A stretch of DNA of 64,000 nt, taken from contig JAKULF010000005.1 of the NCBI GenBank assembly GCA_022661535.1, positions 1,736,001 through 1,800,000 on the forward strand. Reading direction: 5' to 3'. Each line of letters begins with the position of its first letter. The stretch's first letter is position 1. The DNA is from Eutypa lata (lineage: Eukaryota > Ascomycota > Sordariomycetes > Xylariales > Diatrypaceae). The position numbers and the translations under genes are program-made. A model generated the notes under the pieces. It ran no database searches. It had not been told where the DNA came from and saw only the letters and a program-made list of their open reading frames with translations. Below are positions 48,326 to 60,800 of this stretch, in pieces.

Positions 48326-49299
48326 CTAATATTGAGAATCATACAAGCCACCTGGCATGCCAAAAAGCTCTTCCCCGGTGCCATTGTCGAAGCCTTGGTG
48401 GTTTTGTGCATCGACGTTCGAGTAGTTGCCTACTCCATATGCGTCGTCGAAGGCTGTGAAATTCTGCTCATTGGGGATGAAGTGGTTATCCACCCCGTAA
48501 GCGTTGTCGTCAAAGGCTATGAGATTCTGCTCATCGACGATGGAGTAGTTATCCTCTCCGTGAGCATTGTCGTCAAATACTATGAGATTCTGCTCATCAA
48601 CGATGGGGTGGTCATCCGCTCCGTAAGCATTGATATTGTCCTCGAAGCCTGCGGGGTCCTGGGCAACGACGATCGAGTGGTCATCTACCCCGTACGCATT
48701 GAAGTCGTCGATCTGGGCGACGTTGTCGGGGACGCTAGGTTCGGGAATCGGGTTCCCAAGCTCAACATTTGGCGGGAGAAGCTTCTCGGACTTGTTTCGT
48801 CGAGGGATCTCGGAAGGCTTTCGTGGATCGAAGCGGTACTCCGGGTGCTTTAGAAGCAACTCTCGCTCCAATTCCACCGATCTAGCCTTCCACGGCTTCT
48901 TGCCCTCTGGCCCGAGAGCCTTCCACGACTTGGAGATCTCCTTGGCTATAAGATGAGTATTAGCATACACTTTTATAATACGACGTGAGGTGATACAATA
49001 GGAAAGAAGAAAAACTCACAGATGTCTCCGTTGGACATGCCAGGGTTCGCTGCCTCGATAATGGGATGCTGTTGTTTCCGATATAGTATCCAGGAGTTCA
49101 TTGGGCGCTTTATACCCGACTTAGGATCCTTGGCATGAGACCGTTTCGCGACCGCCGAGGATGCCGCCTGCATACGGGCTTTGGTAGTTGCTCGGTCTCT
49201 GGGAGGGTTGGCACCACCGACTCTGGGGGGGTTGGCACCACCGACTCTGGGAGGGTTGGCACCACCGACTCTGGGAGGGATTCCATCACCGTCCACCAT
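48326..49299 (-). CDS. MAT-type HMG-box protein, copy 2 (HMG half)
   Basis: Two exons on the minus strand: 49299-49020 and 48945-48326, giving 299 residues from the ATG at 49299. The N-terminus carries three RVGGANPP units, then KRSHAKDPKSGIKRPMNSWI, the start of a MATA_HMG box (about residues 63-133). The phase-1 intron is in the serine codon of MSNGDIS|KEISKSW, exactly as in copy 1. The box ends HPEYRFDPRKPSEIPRRNK. The acidic tail holds about five ~21-residue units like NAYGADDHPIVDEQNLIVFD. It is a head-to-tail paralogue of copy 1, with clear divergence inside the box. An in-frame TAG at 49318-49320 lies six codons before the ATG. A role as a DNA-binding regulator is inferred. Confidence 0.85.
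48380..48700 (-). repeat. Five ~63-bp coding repeats in HMG copy 2
   Basis: Imperfect units of about 21 residues beginning NAYGVD/NAHGED and ending in FDD, rich in Asp, Asn, Tyr and Phe. The unit length differs from the 28-residue units of copy 1, so the arrays probably arose separately. Confidence 0.8.
49197..49278 (-). repeat. 24-bp coding minisatellite (RVGGANPP) in HMG copy 2
   Basis: Three full 24-bp units plus a partial one, nearly identical in DNA, just inside the HMG half's start. They code Pro/Gly-rich RVGGANPP. Confidence 0.95.
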
Positions 49300-49317
49300 G
49301 AAACTGCTAACGGGTTC

Positions 49318-50106
49318 CTAGTCCGAAGCAGGAGCCATAGCGGGAGCGGGTTGATGGGCAAACCCCCCAAAAGGGCTAGCATTACTGGACACACTGTTGT
49401 GATTAGGTGTTGCCATGGGAGGCACCGAGGACATAGGTGCCGCTTGTCTGCTATTCGGGGTTCCCATCTGCGGAATAGGTGCAGCGAAAGAGTTCTGGGC
49501 GGGTTGAGGGACCATAATAGGCAGCTCTTGACCCTGTAAGTACTGAAGATTGAACCCTGCTTGTCGGAAATCTTCCTCAGCACCGAGGTAAACGCTGTCC
49601 ACGAAGTTCGCGTCGACTGCAAATGAAATGTTGTTCTTGACCAAGGCATTCCTGTGGATTTGTATAAGTAAAATTACTACAATGGCAGTAATACATAACG
49701 ACGGAGGGAAGATCAATGATAGTGCATGTTAGAGGATATGAATTAAAACGAAAAGTGATATCAGAAACATCATAAGTCAGGTAACGAAGCAGCGGTCATT
49801 TGAAGGCATTAAGGATGCATGATGGAACAAATTAAATGCAAGGAAGTGAAGAAAAAAAAAGGTCGACATAGATAAAAAAAGGTCTTACCTCATGCAGTTC
49901 TGAATGGCGATTTTTTCACCTATCATCCAGCCTCTATACCATGTTGCCGGGATTGCGACAATCTGATTGAAGGAACTGAGCTGGACACTGAGGTTTCTCC
50001 AGATATCCGTGATAGAAAGTGACAGGTTAGTATTGTCCATGGCTTCAGCATTGGGTCGATGGTCGTAGGACTTGACGTCGTAGCTGGTAGCCTTTCTGTA
50101 ATCCAT
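49318..50106 (-). CDS. MAT1-2-1-like N-terminal domain, copy 2 (upstream cistron)
   Basis: Two exons on the minus strand: 50106-49889 and 49651-49318, about 183 residues, ending at an in-frame TAG. The core DIWRNLSVQLSSFNQIVAIP, then ATWYRGW, and NNISFAVDANFVDSVYLGAE after a phase-2 intron align well with copy 1 and with the MAT1-2-1 N-terminal region. The C-terminal part is Pro/Ala/Asn/Gln-rich. The HMG half starts in the same frame 18 nt after the TAG. Both copies keep this upstream frame open despite roughly half of residues differing, which suggests it is translated. Confidence 0.65.
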
Positions 50107-50730
50107 TATGATGATGGACTAAGTAGACAATAGCAATGGATGTAGGAAGATACGAAGAGTCCAGTGACCTCTAGACAATAAGTGATGAAGTAATTGATAG
50201 AGTGATGAATTGATCAATGAAAATATTGTAGTAGTAACTACAGGTGCCAGAGTGAAGGTGCAGAAGATATTCAGGATGAGTTATCTGAAGAAGCAGAAAG
50301 TAGGCGTAAAGGATGTGTGGGAAAATGGGAAATGGATGTAAGAATAAGAATGAGAAGTAGGAAGGGTTCCTTAAGTAGATAGATTTCACCCTTGGGAACG
50401 AAAACCACTGATCCTGCGGCGAGCAGCAAATCAGCACTATGTCGCGATAGCCTCACTAGCTCGGCAGCCACTAGCTCGGCAGCTGTCTTGCCTAGTTGCA
50501 TAAAATTGAATATGATATCTATATAACAGTCATAGGCCGCCTGAAGATCACAGCTAGCACTCACTATAGGGATATCTATTGAATATATATTGAGTCATGG
50601 GAGCCATTAAGTGGGGGTAGCATGCCGGACTTAAGTGTAATAACCAAGTGACCTTTCCCTTTCCGGCATATGAAGTGGTTGGTCCTTATGATACATAGGC
50701 TACGAAGCAGGTATTCAGCGCCCTCATGTC

Positions 50731-50766
50731 TGTATGTATGTATGTATGTATGTATGTATGTATGTA
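50731..50766. repeat. GTAT tetranucleotide microsatellite
   Basis: About nine TGTA units in intergenic DNA. It is the same repeat class as the long TACA array at 24.8 kb, read on the other strand. Confidence 0.9.
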
Positions 50767-51460
50767 GACAGCAGTGTAAACATACAATGTGCAATATTCA
50801 AGTTCCTGTATTAAGTATAGTACAATAGGAGCTAGCTGACGCATGATTAAAATTAGATCAGCGATGATTCCAAGGAAGCCAATTGGTCTTGATCTTGAAG
50901 GAATTATCTTAGTAGATTGTTGATGTCCTAATCACGTTTACGCGTGCGGCTGGGTTGGGTACGAAATTGACTGATTTACCCTTGAGATTCAAGTACAGAG
51001 TCTCTAAACTACGAATTGATCTAACTTCTAACACATTCATGCCACAGCAACCAATCAATGATTCACTGTAAAGTTCTACCAGCTTACTCTGATCCTCATA
51101 TGTCAGCGAAGTGATGGTGCGGTTTCACCAGAAGTAGAAGATATCCACGAGCTAGTAGAAGAAAGAATCTGATTATAGTATATAGGCTTATTTGATTTTT
51201 TGGAAAATCATTTAAGCTTCGGTTCTTTAAAATAAAATAAAAACATGCAAGAGAAATCGAGGTCGAAAAATGAAATCTAATGTGACTACAAGCACGGTGT
51301 GATGCTAAATTTCTATTATATCTAGCTTATGGTGACCTTCGTTTATCAAGTACGATTTAAAATTTCCAATAACTACTGGTATGGACTTTATAATGCAACT
51401 GTATTATAGTGGTTGTTTTCTTGACATTAATTATTATGACCCCCCTGAAAAAATAAAAAA

Positions 51461-51485
51461 GGGGGTAGGGGGTAGGGGGTAGGGG
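51461..51485. repeat. TAGGGGG triplet repeat (four G-runs)
   Basis: Four G-runs separated by TA: GGGGGTA three times, then GGGG. They are preceded at 51439-51445 by a C-run and an A-rich loop that could pair with the first G-run. It fits a G-quadruplex pattern but is not the fungal telomere TTAGGG. Confidence 0.8.
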
Positions 51486-53128
51486 ATGCTTAGTCAGCAC
51501 AACCTTAATTAGACCTCACACGATTTCCATAATTTGGATCCTATAACTTGACTGTCACGTGTTAATTCAATGTTACTGGTGATACAGTAGAGAGCAACTA
51601 ACGTTAGATATTAGACCTTAGGTAACTAAACCATACCTTAGAGGGAAAGGTATAAGTTCGAAGTTACCTAGGTCGTTAACGGGACCTCGATTGAAGAACC
51701 ATCCCTCTATACATACTCTAAGCCTTCACTAGTTCTCGTATCCCCATTTCGATTGTAGACCAGCCTGTTAAATCAGATTAGAGATCACAGACAGACAAAG
51801 CAGTACACAGATGATTGCACTGCACTGCAGAATCGACACAGCCTTTAATATTCTATAGACCAACCATATATATATCACGCAGACTCTCATGTGCCTCAAA
51901 ATATCTTGTTACGATAAGCCATTCACTTCGAGTTGGCATTGGACAATGTGAATAGAGGCGGGACTAGTTGGCATCTTGTTCAACAGCAAGATCAAGTGAG
52001 GTCATCAATTCACTTGATTCGGGTTGATTGATTACTTAGGTAGGTTATAATATCATGACATCAACTTGGGCAAACTAACAATGAATTGTGATTGCTGTTT
52101 GGTCAATTGATCTCGGATGGGTGTCATTGTCAACAAACTGCCTTGTTGGTATTTAATTGTGTCCAAATGACGGGTAGATGCATATAGTTGATGTTAATGG
52201 TATGCTAGTATGTACATATGTTAATGACCTGATTAAATGTATGCTGCTATCGAAGTACTTTGTACCTACGTTCCTTTAAATGGGAAATGGTGGGGAATTT
52301 GACGCGACTAAAGTTTGCAGGGATGTGTGGGTAACGAGTCAGAGCGCGACTTGGGATCGTCCATTTTTTAAACAAAAAAAACCCATACCATCTCATTCAC
52401 TAAGTTGGTTCACCACCAGCCCAGCCCAGCCATCCATCGTTATCAAGTCAATTTTAATTTCTTTTGACATCTTCATATTGTCCGTTTAGTCATACAATCA
52501 TCCTTTATACAACTCTTGTTCGAGGTCGAACGCATTCATTTAAGTACAGTAAAGTAAGTAAGCCACTTTACTACTAATTAAAACTTTCCTATCGTGGTTT
52601 CGCTTGGTGGGTGATTTCGGCTGTACCCCATTGGCGCATCATCCCTGTTGACCTTTTTGCGATCATCGTCATTCACTTAAGCTTACCTACATTGCATACC
52701 TAAACTCCTTCCTGCCACTCCGTCAGCCGCCGCATTTATCGTCTTGGCTTTTAATGATATTTTCAACCTGACTTCGCTTACCTTGTTGTTATTAGTTCTT
52801 GGAAACGAATTCATTTCTCTCCAAATAGGACAGAATTGTCGTCGACCATATCACTTTTAAGTAATTAATTACCCCAAGCCAGCCTTTGCGACCACCTTGC
52901 CTCTTTCGTCCATTACTCAGCCGACTTGCGCACATTTCCCTACGTCTGCCTGCGAATCGAGCGCATCTAGCCTTATTCTATCTCCGAGTATCTCCCTAAC
53001 GAAACTAGATACTGGTGGCTCGAGACGTAATACATATTGTGAGCGCATCTAACCGCGCAACTCCGCGTACCCGCCGACTACTTACCTGTGATGTAACGCA
53101 TGGGCGTCGCATAATTCCTACTTACACC

Positions 53129-55346
53129 ATGCCGCCCTCCAAACGATCTTCGCAAAGGACTCGCCGCGCGCGCGATCCTAGTCCGAGTCCTGTCCCTACT
53201 GTCGCTGCTGCCGAACAGTCTTCTCCCTCTCGTCCAGCGAAACGTAGGAAAAAGGTAAATCAGGTTTCCAACAGTCATCGTTCAACCGACTAATATTCGC
53301 TACTGTTTTAGCTTCAGGAGCCTTCTTCAGAACCCGTTGAAGATGAAGAGTCGAGCATTCTTACCGTCGACCAATCTGCCAACCCTACTAACAGTAGCGA
53401 CGAAGGTAGTCTACTTACCCAGGTCGTTCAGCGCCTACACACCATCCCAGTCCAAGCGAGCACAGATCATGCGAATGCCATACATGAAGCTAAAACGGAA
53501 GACATCGAGGCATATGCCAAGCTAGCCGCCCAGGATTGGACTTACTATATCACTACACTCTCTATCAATATTGGGAGAAACTCGGAGCCCCATACTACTA
53601 CGTACGACCCTGAACATAAGGACTTTGTCCATATCGACCTCGGTCCTAGTAAAATCTTCTCCCGCCAGACTGCCATTATCTATTTTGATTCTGAGTCAGG
53701 AAGATGGTTCCTGCAGGTGAAGGGGCGTAATGGCCTTAAGGTCGACAATGCTGCCTTGAAGCGAGAAGATTCGCCTCATCCCCTTGCTAGTGGCGAGGTG
53801 ATTGAAGCTGGTGGCATTGAAATGATGTTTGTGTTGCCGGAAAATATTAGTAGTCTCCGCATCCACCCCATGTATCTTGAGCGTGCTGGTCTGAAGCCCC
53901 AGAGGTCGAGCCCAGCACGTGAGACAAGAACTGCCCTACCCGGTTTACCTTCTTCGGAATTATCTTCGCATCACGGCCCGAGACCGCATTCCTCCCGAGG
54001 TGGCCACTTTCAGCAACCCATTGCTCCGGCTCCACCTGATTATAAAAGACCCGGAACGCCCCCGTCAGCCAAGAGTCGTGCGACCACAATTAACAATAAA
54101 TCTCCAGCATACGGCTCCTCCAGCGCTTTTGTTCCCAACCAGAACGATATAGACCTGAGCAAGGACGAGAACAAGCACATCAAGCCCCACTTCAGCTATG
54201 CTCAGATGATCACGCAGGCTATCATGGCCACCGAGGAACACAAGCTCAATCTTGCTGGCATCTATCAATACATAACTAATAATTATGCGTATTATAGATA
54301 TCAGCCAGCTGCAGGTTGGCAGGTAAGGCTTATCGCGGCAGCCATAGCTATATTAAGATTTAGTGCTGACACTATTGTAGAACTCGATTCGACACAACTT
54401 GTCGCTGAATAAGTCTTTCACCAAAGCACCCCGGTCTACGGATGAGCCGGGTAAAGGTATGAAATGGGAGATTGTACCTGAGGCTAAGGAAGATATGTTC
54501 CGGGTTGCTTATAAGGGTGGTCGAGGTGGCCATCGTGGCTCTTCGGCCCCTTCATCTCCTAGTCAGCCGAACCAGTTGAATTACATTACCCAGGGACCTA
54601 AGGATATGGCGGCCCGAGATGGTGGCTCCGCCCGGAGGCGCCGAGTCTCACCTACGGGTTCGCCGGCCCCAACTTCTTCTCTAGACCCCTCTCATATGAC
54701 ACCGGATCGCAAATTTCTTCCTTCAGGCCCTGGGAGCTTCCAAGATGGTAGTCCACTTCCTCGCCCTCGCAAGGGTTTGAACGGTTCCGGTTCATTCGGT
54801 ACCTCGGACGGTACTCCCCGATCCCCACCTACGCTTTCATCATCGTATGCGCAGGACGAAGGCGCGTCTTTCGTCACTCCAGCGCCCCATAAAGTTCATC
54901 CCCGGCTGGCACCACCCAGCACGGCCCAGCGACCGAGCCAGCACATGCCGACGAGCTCTCCTGCTCCCTTCTGGAAGTACGCTGATATCAACAGCACGCC
55001 CTTTAAGCCGGATCACTTTGACATGAGTCCCTCGAAGCCCCTAGCCCTCGGTCTGCCTAATAGTAGTAGTCCCCCCGGAGTCGCCGTTGATCGGTCGCCA
55101 GTTGCTAGTCCAACTAGATCCGGGCGGGGACAGACGCAGGAGACGGCTACGATCATTGCCGAAGAGGAGGAAGAGGAAGGCGGTTTTGATCTTACTAAGT
55201 ATGGCTTTTTCACTCACCCGTCCTCCGCCCCCTTTATGTTATTTAGTCTAGTCAATTAACATCTTCTTTTCAGGGGTTTCCAAAGCATCAGCTCGTACCA
55301 CGCCCCAATAGCTATGGGCGGCTTGGTACCAAGAGCCGGGAAATAA
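53129..55346 (+). CDS. FKH2: Forkhead transcription factor with FHA domain (Fkh1/Fkh2-like)
   Basis: Four exons: 53129-53254, 53312-54322, 54381-55198 and 55274-55346, giving 675 residues. The ATG at 53129 starts [16 protein letters not shown]. An FHA domain spans about residues 118-215 ([14 protein letters not shown] ... [19 protein letters not shown] ... [15 protein letters not shown]). The forkhead domain begins near 331 ([16 protein letters not shown]). Its recognition helix is cut by the intron at 54323-54380: [18 protein letters not shown]. The tail is Ser/Pro-rich and ends [15 protein letters not shown] over the last splice. FHA plus forkhead is the plan of yeast Fkh1/Fkh2, which drive G2/M gene clusters and replication timing; the role here is inferred. 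Fungi of this class usually have one such protein, so the paralogue-specific symbol is a convenience. Confidence 0.93.
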
Positions 55347-57836
55347 ACAAAGGTAATCATTGTTTAAATTCATGCATGAATGAGGTGGGAATGGAGTCTG
55401 CTGGCGTTGTTGGTTGGCTCGGCGATGATTTTTGTCATTTGCGTGGCTACATTTCCCCCCGATCTCATAGCGATTGATTGACTGCATTATTCGCTCTGTT
55501 GTTGTTGTTGTTTTTTGCTTGGTAGTTTTCATGATGCCTTTGATCTTTTTTCTCTCTACTTCCGGGAAAGGGGGTATATGGCGTCTGGAATGGTTTGATT
55601 CTAAGGCGCTGCTGCTGCTGTTACTGCATGACTTCGAAATTTGGGGGTCATCGTCATCTTACATCATTGGTGGGTGTGCAATTACTATTGTAAAAAAATA
55701 CAATACTGGGAGGAAGGATGTAAAGGGGGGAGAGGGAGGGGGTCCAACTTTGCGCGCATAAGTATAGCCTAGCAATTAACTTGCTTGGTTACTGGTGCTC
55801 CAACTGGGACATACGGACGGACTCCCGAGATCGATCGATACCTCTGGAAGGACAGGACTCGTATACTTACTTACTTTTAAGTAATTAAGTAGCCATGGAT
55901 TGCTTGCTGAACTTAATTGTTCTCGCAAGCCAAAAGAAAAGGCAATTTAAGCGTTTTGCTTTTGATAACTACCTCGTTTCTTGCGTTATTTGCTCTCGTG
56001 CTTGTAATATAACTAGATTCGTCGTAGGTGTTATCTCTGTGACCCATGGTACAATTCTTCATGTGGTGTGGTGTGATGTGGTGTAGTCATGAACTCAAAG
56101 GAATAGGAGTGGTGTTCTCGGGCAAGGTTGGTGCTGCTGGCTGCCCTCCCAACGAGCGCACGAACGAATGGATAAATGCATTTGACATGGCTCGATCACA
56201 CGTTTACGGTTCAAGCTCGCTCATCCATCTATCTGTCTATACATTGGGAATTAACTATATATACATCATGTTTCGTGATATCCTCCTCTTTCCCCTTTTT
56301 CTAGCTAGGATCGGAGTCAGTCAGTTGGCCCATTGAGAAATTTCCGGCATCCCTGGCTTCACGGAGAAGCCAACTTAGCTAGGTAGACGCTCGCTGCCAC
56401 TATATACATATTAGTTCACATTCAGCATGTTACTGTATTCTGTATATTTTGTTCCCTTGGCAGGGTCGTGCTCATAATACTCGCTATTTCTGTCTTAGTT
56501 AGGTAGCATCCTAATTAGTTAGCAAAGCAGAATGCAGAAACAAAACTGGCTGGTGGCGAAGAAAGGGGGGGAGAGGATATAGATATGCGTGGCAGACGTG
56601 GATAGAAATACAGTTGTAGTTGGTGGGTGGTGCCAGGACACCTACATGCCTACATACCTACATACCTAGATTGACTACGCTATCCTACCCGGATCATCTC
56701 TCAACATAGTTAAGCAGCTAGCTATACACACGTACTAGCCAGGGGCAAAAAGTAAGAGATTGATTGTGTTACGAGATCCCCCGCCCGTCATCATCTGTTG
56801 GTCCATTTGTAGCTGTCTAACTCAGCCAGTTGGTTGGTGTCTTCGATGTAGGTAGGTATGCAACAACGTCTACGCCAATGCCAACTAATGATGGAGAAAA
56901 TCTTCGTGAGATAAACGTGCCATCATCCACACATACATATACCCGAGAATAAATATAGCCAGAGTCATCCGCATTTGCACTTCCACACTGCAAGCTCACC
57001 CAACGAACGAGGGACTACTATGTGCGGTACGAGGTCAGAGTAAGAAAAGAGGTTTACCATCAAGCAAGTCATCAACTAAGCCAGCCACAAAATTACCATC
57101 CGAAGCTAGGGAAAATAAAAAGAAGTTCATATAGAGTTTCGTCATCATCATCAGAGTGAAGAGGTTTGTTCTATTTAACAATGCATAGCTAGGTAGGCAG
57201 TTACGCGCCGGTATGGATGCCATCATGCTAATGTGCGTGTCAGTCATGCCATGCCATGCGCGTGAAAAAAAACGAGGCGAGGCGATCGATCTAAGTAATG
57301 CCGGAGTGCCTTATCTTGCCTTGCTTTGCCTTGCCTTTACTGGATTTCCTTTTTTCTTTTCTTTCTTTCCTTTCCTTTCCTTTTTCTTTCCATCCATTTT
57401 CTGAAGTGCTTCTGGGAAGCAAGCCTACCCATCCGCCTGTCCGTCCTGTATGTGGTACTATCTATATACAATAATGAATAGGCAAAAAGAACAGATGAAT
57501 CAAGTCCGTCCCATCCAGTTCTTGATCCAAACCCTTTTAATGTGTTTTGCCCATCCGACCCACCCCAACGTTGAAATGCATGCACGCGTAACTCAGGGGT
57601 AACGTCTAACGATAACCAATCATCATCATCATGAACCACCGCCCCTAATGTATGTATGTATGTTACCGTATAATACACCTAAACATCCGACCGTCCGACC
57701 CTGTCCCTTAATCACTATCGTCATGATGATAATGATTCAAAGGAAACCCAAACCCCCCAGCAGCCGCACCCACCACCGGTCCCAGCCACTAGGTAGATAG
57801 ATGGATGGATGAGCAAATGTTTACGCAGCCGCACTC
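55347..57836. other. Intergenic region between convergent forkhead and CLU1 genes
   Basis: About 2.5 kb of 3' flanking DNA. Frames are short with no family resemblance. TACATACC and TAGGTA motifs recur (56640-56670, 56846). Confidence 0.5.
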
Positions 57837-60800
57837 TTACGCAGCTCCACCAACACGGGTCTTAAGACCCCCACGACCAGGCCGCTTCTTCGTGCTCTTC
57901 TTCTGGGAATCCGAGCCCTCGATGAACTTGATAAGATCATCGATAGATCGGGAGTCGATACCGGACTTCCCGGCCTTAGCACCACCAGCGCCGGGAGCAA
58001 CCTGAGTGGACGCCGAGCTGCTCGTACCGCCGGCCCCTCCGCCACCACCGAGGGCGACGTGGCGGGGCGGGAAGCGGATGCCGGCGCGTAGGCGGCGGGC
58101 CTGGGCGTCCTTGTCGCGCTTGGCGATGGCGACGGCGTTCTGGGTGAGCTGCTCGAGCCAGGTCTCAGCCTCCTTGGTGTTGGCGTTGTCGGGGCCGAGC
58201 TCGCGGAGGAAGACGGCGTAGCACTCGCGCATGCGGGAGAGGGCGGCCTTGGGCTCGCCGTCGAGGGCGAGGGCCTGCGCGAGCTGGAAGAGGAGCGAGG
58301 CCGCGCCGAGGGAGTGGTAGCCCGTGACGCGCTCGCAGACGGCCAGGGCCTCCTCGAACCACACCCGCGACTCGTGGTACGCCTGCATGTGCTGCAGCAT
58401 GACGGCCGCGTTGTTCAGCGTCGTGATCGAGTCCGGGTGGTCCGGGCCGTAGATCACCTTCCACAGGTCCAGGGCGCGCTTCACGTACGCGAGCGCCGTC
58501 TTGCTGTCGCCTGTGCTGTGCACGTATAGGCTTAGGTTGAGGTAGTAGAGTAGCGTCTCCGTAGAGTCGACGCCGATTGTTCGCTCGGCTACGATGACCG
58601 CCTTCTTAGCTAGGTCGACGGCGGCTTCCTTCTCGTCGAGTTGGTGGTAAATCTGGGATAGGTTTGAATATGCTCGAGCAACCTCGGGGTGGATAATGCC
58701 ATAGATCTGCTCGTGAAGAGTTAAAGACTCCAATAGTAGTTCTTGACCGATCCTCCTGTTGCCTTGGATGATCGAATGTCGACCACCTTCTAAAGCTTCT
58801 TCTGAAATAGCACTCTTTGGGGCAGAATCCTTAATTATCGGCACGATATTGACGATATCATCTGCAGTGAAGGTACACGGTACACCGACAGAAGAAGAAA
58901 TCGAAGACGGCGAGCCCTCTCTAGTCTTCTTCTTCTTCTTGCTCTTACTCTCCCCATTTTGTTGTCCATTTGCACCATTTGAAACCGCTCCGTTGGTCTT
59001 CTCAGCAGCGGTGCCGGACGGATCACTCGTGAACTGGAAAGTCTTGGCTTGCAACTGAAGACCGAGTTTCAATGATACCTCGCGAAGTAATTGTAGGTGC
59101 TTCACCTTAGCATACCATTCATCGTCTAAGGCAATCTTGAACCGAAGCTGTGCTTCGGCCTCGATTTCCTGTCGGAGACTCTCTGGCGTCACACCCGTGA
59201 ACGCGAGATCAGCATCTGGATATAGTGCCTTGAGGGTCTCGTCAATATCGGCAGTAGGCTTGCTGTTGAAAGCCGAGCCCAGAAGACAGTTGAGAAGATG
59301 TGCGATGCAAGCAGATGTCAAGGGAAGAGGGAGATATCGCAAATATTTAGCGGCTACGTGCTTGAATGCTCTCGAGATCACCTCTTGGAAGCAAATATCT
59401 CGGAGACGCACGAGTCTCGGGCCCTCGCAAAGAGTTATAACCTTACTAAGATACCGCATGTTGACTCCACGCTTATGTAACATCCGAGTAAGAGAGTGGC
59501 CATCAGTCGGAAAGGGCAGCTCCGAGGACTTGACATCGTTAACAAACTCGGGAATAGCCGTCTCACGCAGGTACTTGCACGCATTTCGAACTTCTTCCTC
59601 GTCGGCAGCCAATTCCTCTTTCTCTTCATCCGTTTGTGGAACTTGACCGCTAAATGCGTCAGGGTTCAACGCGAAATAAAAGTTAGAGGCATCAATTCGC
59701 TCTCCGGCTTCTTCGTTTTCGGCATTTTCTTCTTTGGGCTCATCGTCCTTCGACTCCTCCTCGGGCTTTGACTCTTCAGCCTTTGGCTCATCGGCTTTCA
59801 AATCTTCTGCCTTTTCCTCAGAAGTTGTCTCATTTTCTTTCAAGGCCGGCTTCTCGTCCTCGGACTTAGCCTTATCAGCAGCCTTTTGTCTTATGCGGGC
59901 AAGTTCCTTGTTTGCCCATGCACTCCACTTCTGGGTCCTGATGGACTCCACGAGCTCTGGCCGCAAAACGGTCATGCGATGGGGATACGCGACGTTGCTC
60001 TCGTCTTCTTGGGTCGCGTCACAATCCTCCAACCACAAAACATCCAACGGGGTGATGCGGTATAGATCTAAGACGTATTTTCGCCCATCTGTACCCATCA
60101 AACCCTTGGTTTCGACACTGGCCTCCAGGTCGAATCGCTTGCCCTCCTTGTCCCATACTGGATGCTTCTTGACCCTCAGAGCCTGCGAGAGCTTTTCAAA
60201 GGTGGCCGCAAATCGTTCATCTGCTGCTACTATATCCTTTCCTTCTACCGCACCGTAGTCTATTGAGTTCTCACCAGGCTCCCTTTGCTTGAAAATACCG
60301 GGGACGACCGTCTGGCCAACAATACGTTTGCCAAGATAATCGACGACAACAGTTGCTGGGCTATAAAGGCCGTCAATATCGAGTTGGTTGACAATCCTCA
60401 CTCCGTTGACATCCTTGCCAGTAGCGACCCGTGCAGCGTCATCTCCACCTTCAGACGTAAAAGTGCCTACACCATCTGCACCGAAGGAAAAGAAGACATT
60501 GTTGTATACGAATATCTGGGCATCACGACCTTCCGTCGGGTTGAGGGGTGTCACCTCTCCCCTAGCTACCAGGATAGCTCCTCGAGCAGCAGCGTCAGTA
60601 TAGTCGGCAAATAGTTTAGAGATGAACCGCTCTCTGAAGACACGGTCTTGCACCGTCTCTTTAGGCAATTCCCGGGCTGACTGGAATTCCTCGTTCCAAT
60701 CTCGCAATGTGTCTGTATTGTCGACACCGGCGATCAAGTAGCCTTCCTGTGTCCTTGTGATATCCGAGGTGTGAGCGCACAAAGGAGAGGACTGAGAAGG

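Larger units (their letters stand above)
50107..53128. other. Gene-free interval upstream of HMG copy 2 and the forkhead gene
   Basis: About 3 kb between divergent starts. It holds a GTAT microsatellite and a G-rich TAGGGGG triplet repeat. A pyrimidine-rich leader (about 52370-53000) precedes the forkhead gene. No coding sequence was recognised. Confidence 0.5.

Noticed and set aside
44539..50106. Canonical MAT locus
   Set aside because: No alpha-box gene, SLA2, APN2 or COX13 is present in the flanks.
51461..51485. TAGGGGG repeat as an internal telomere relic
   Set aside because: The unit is not TTAGGG, and only three copies are present.
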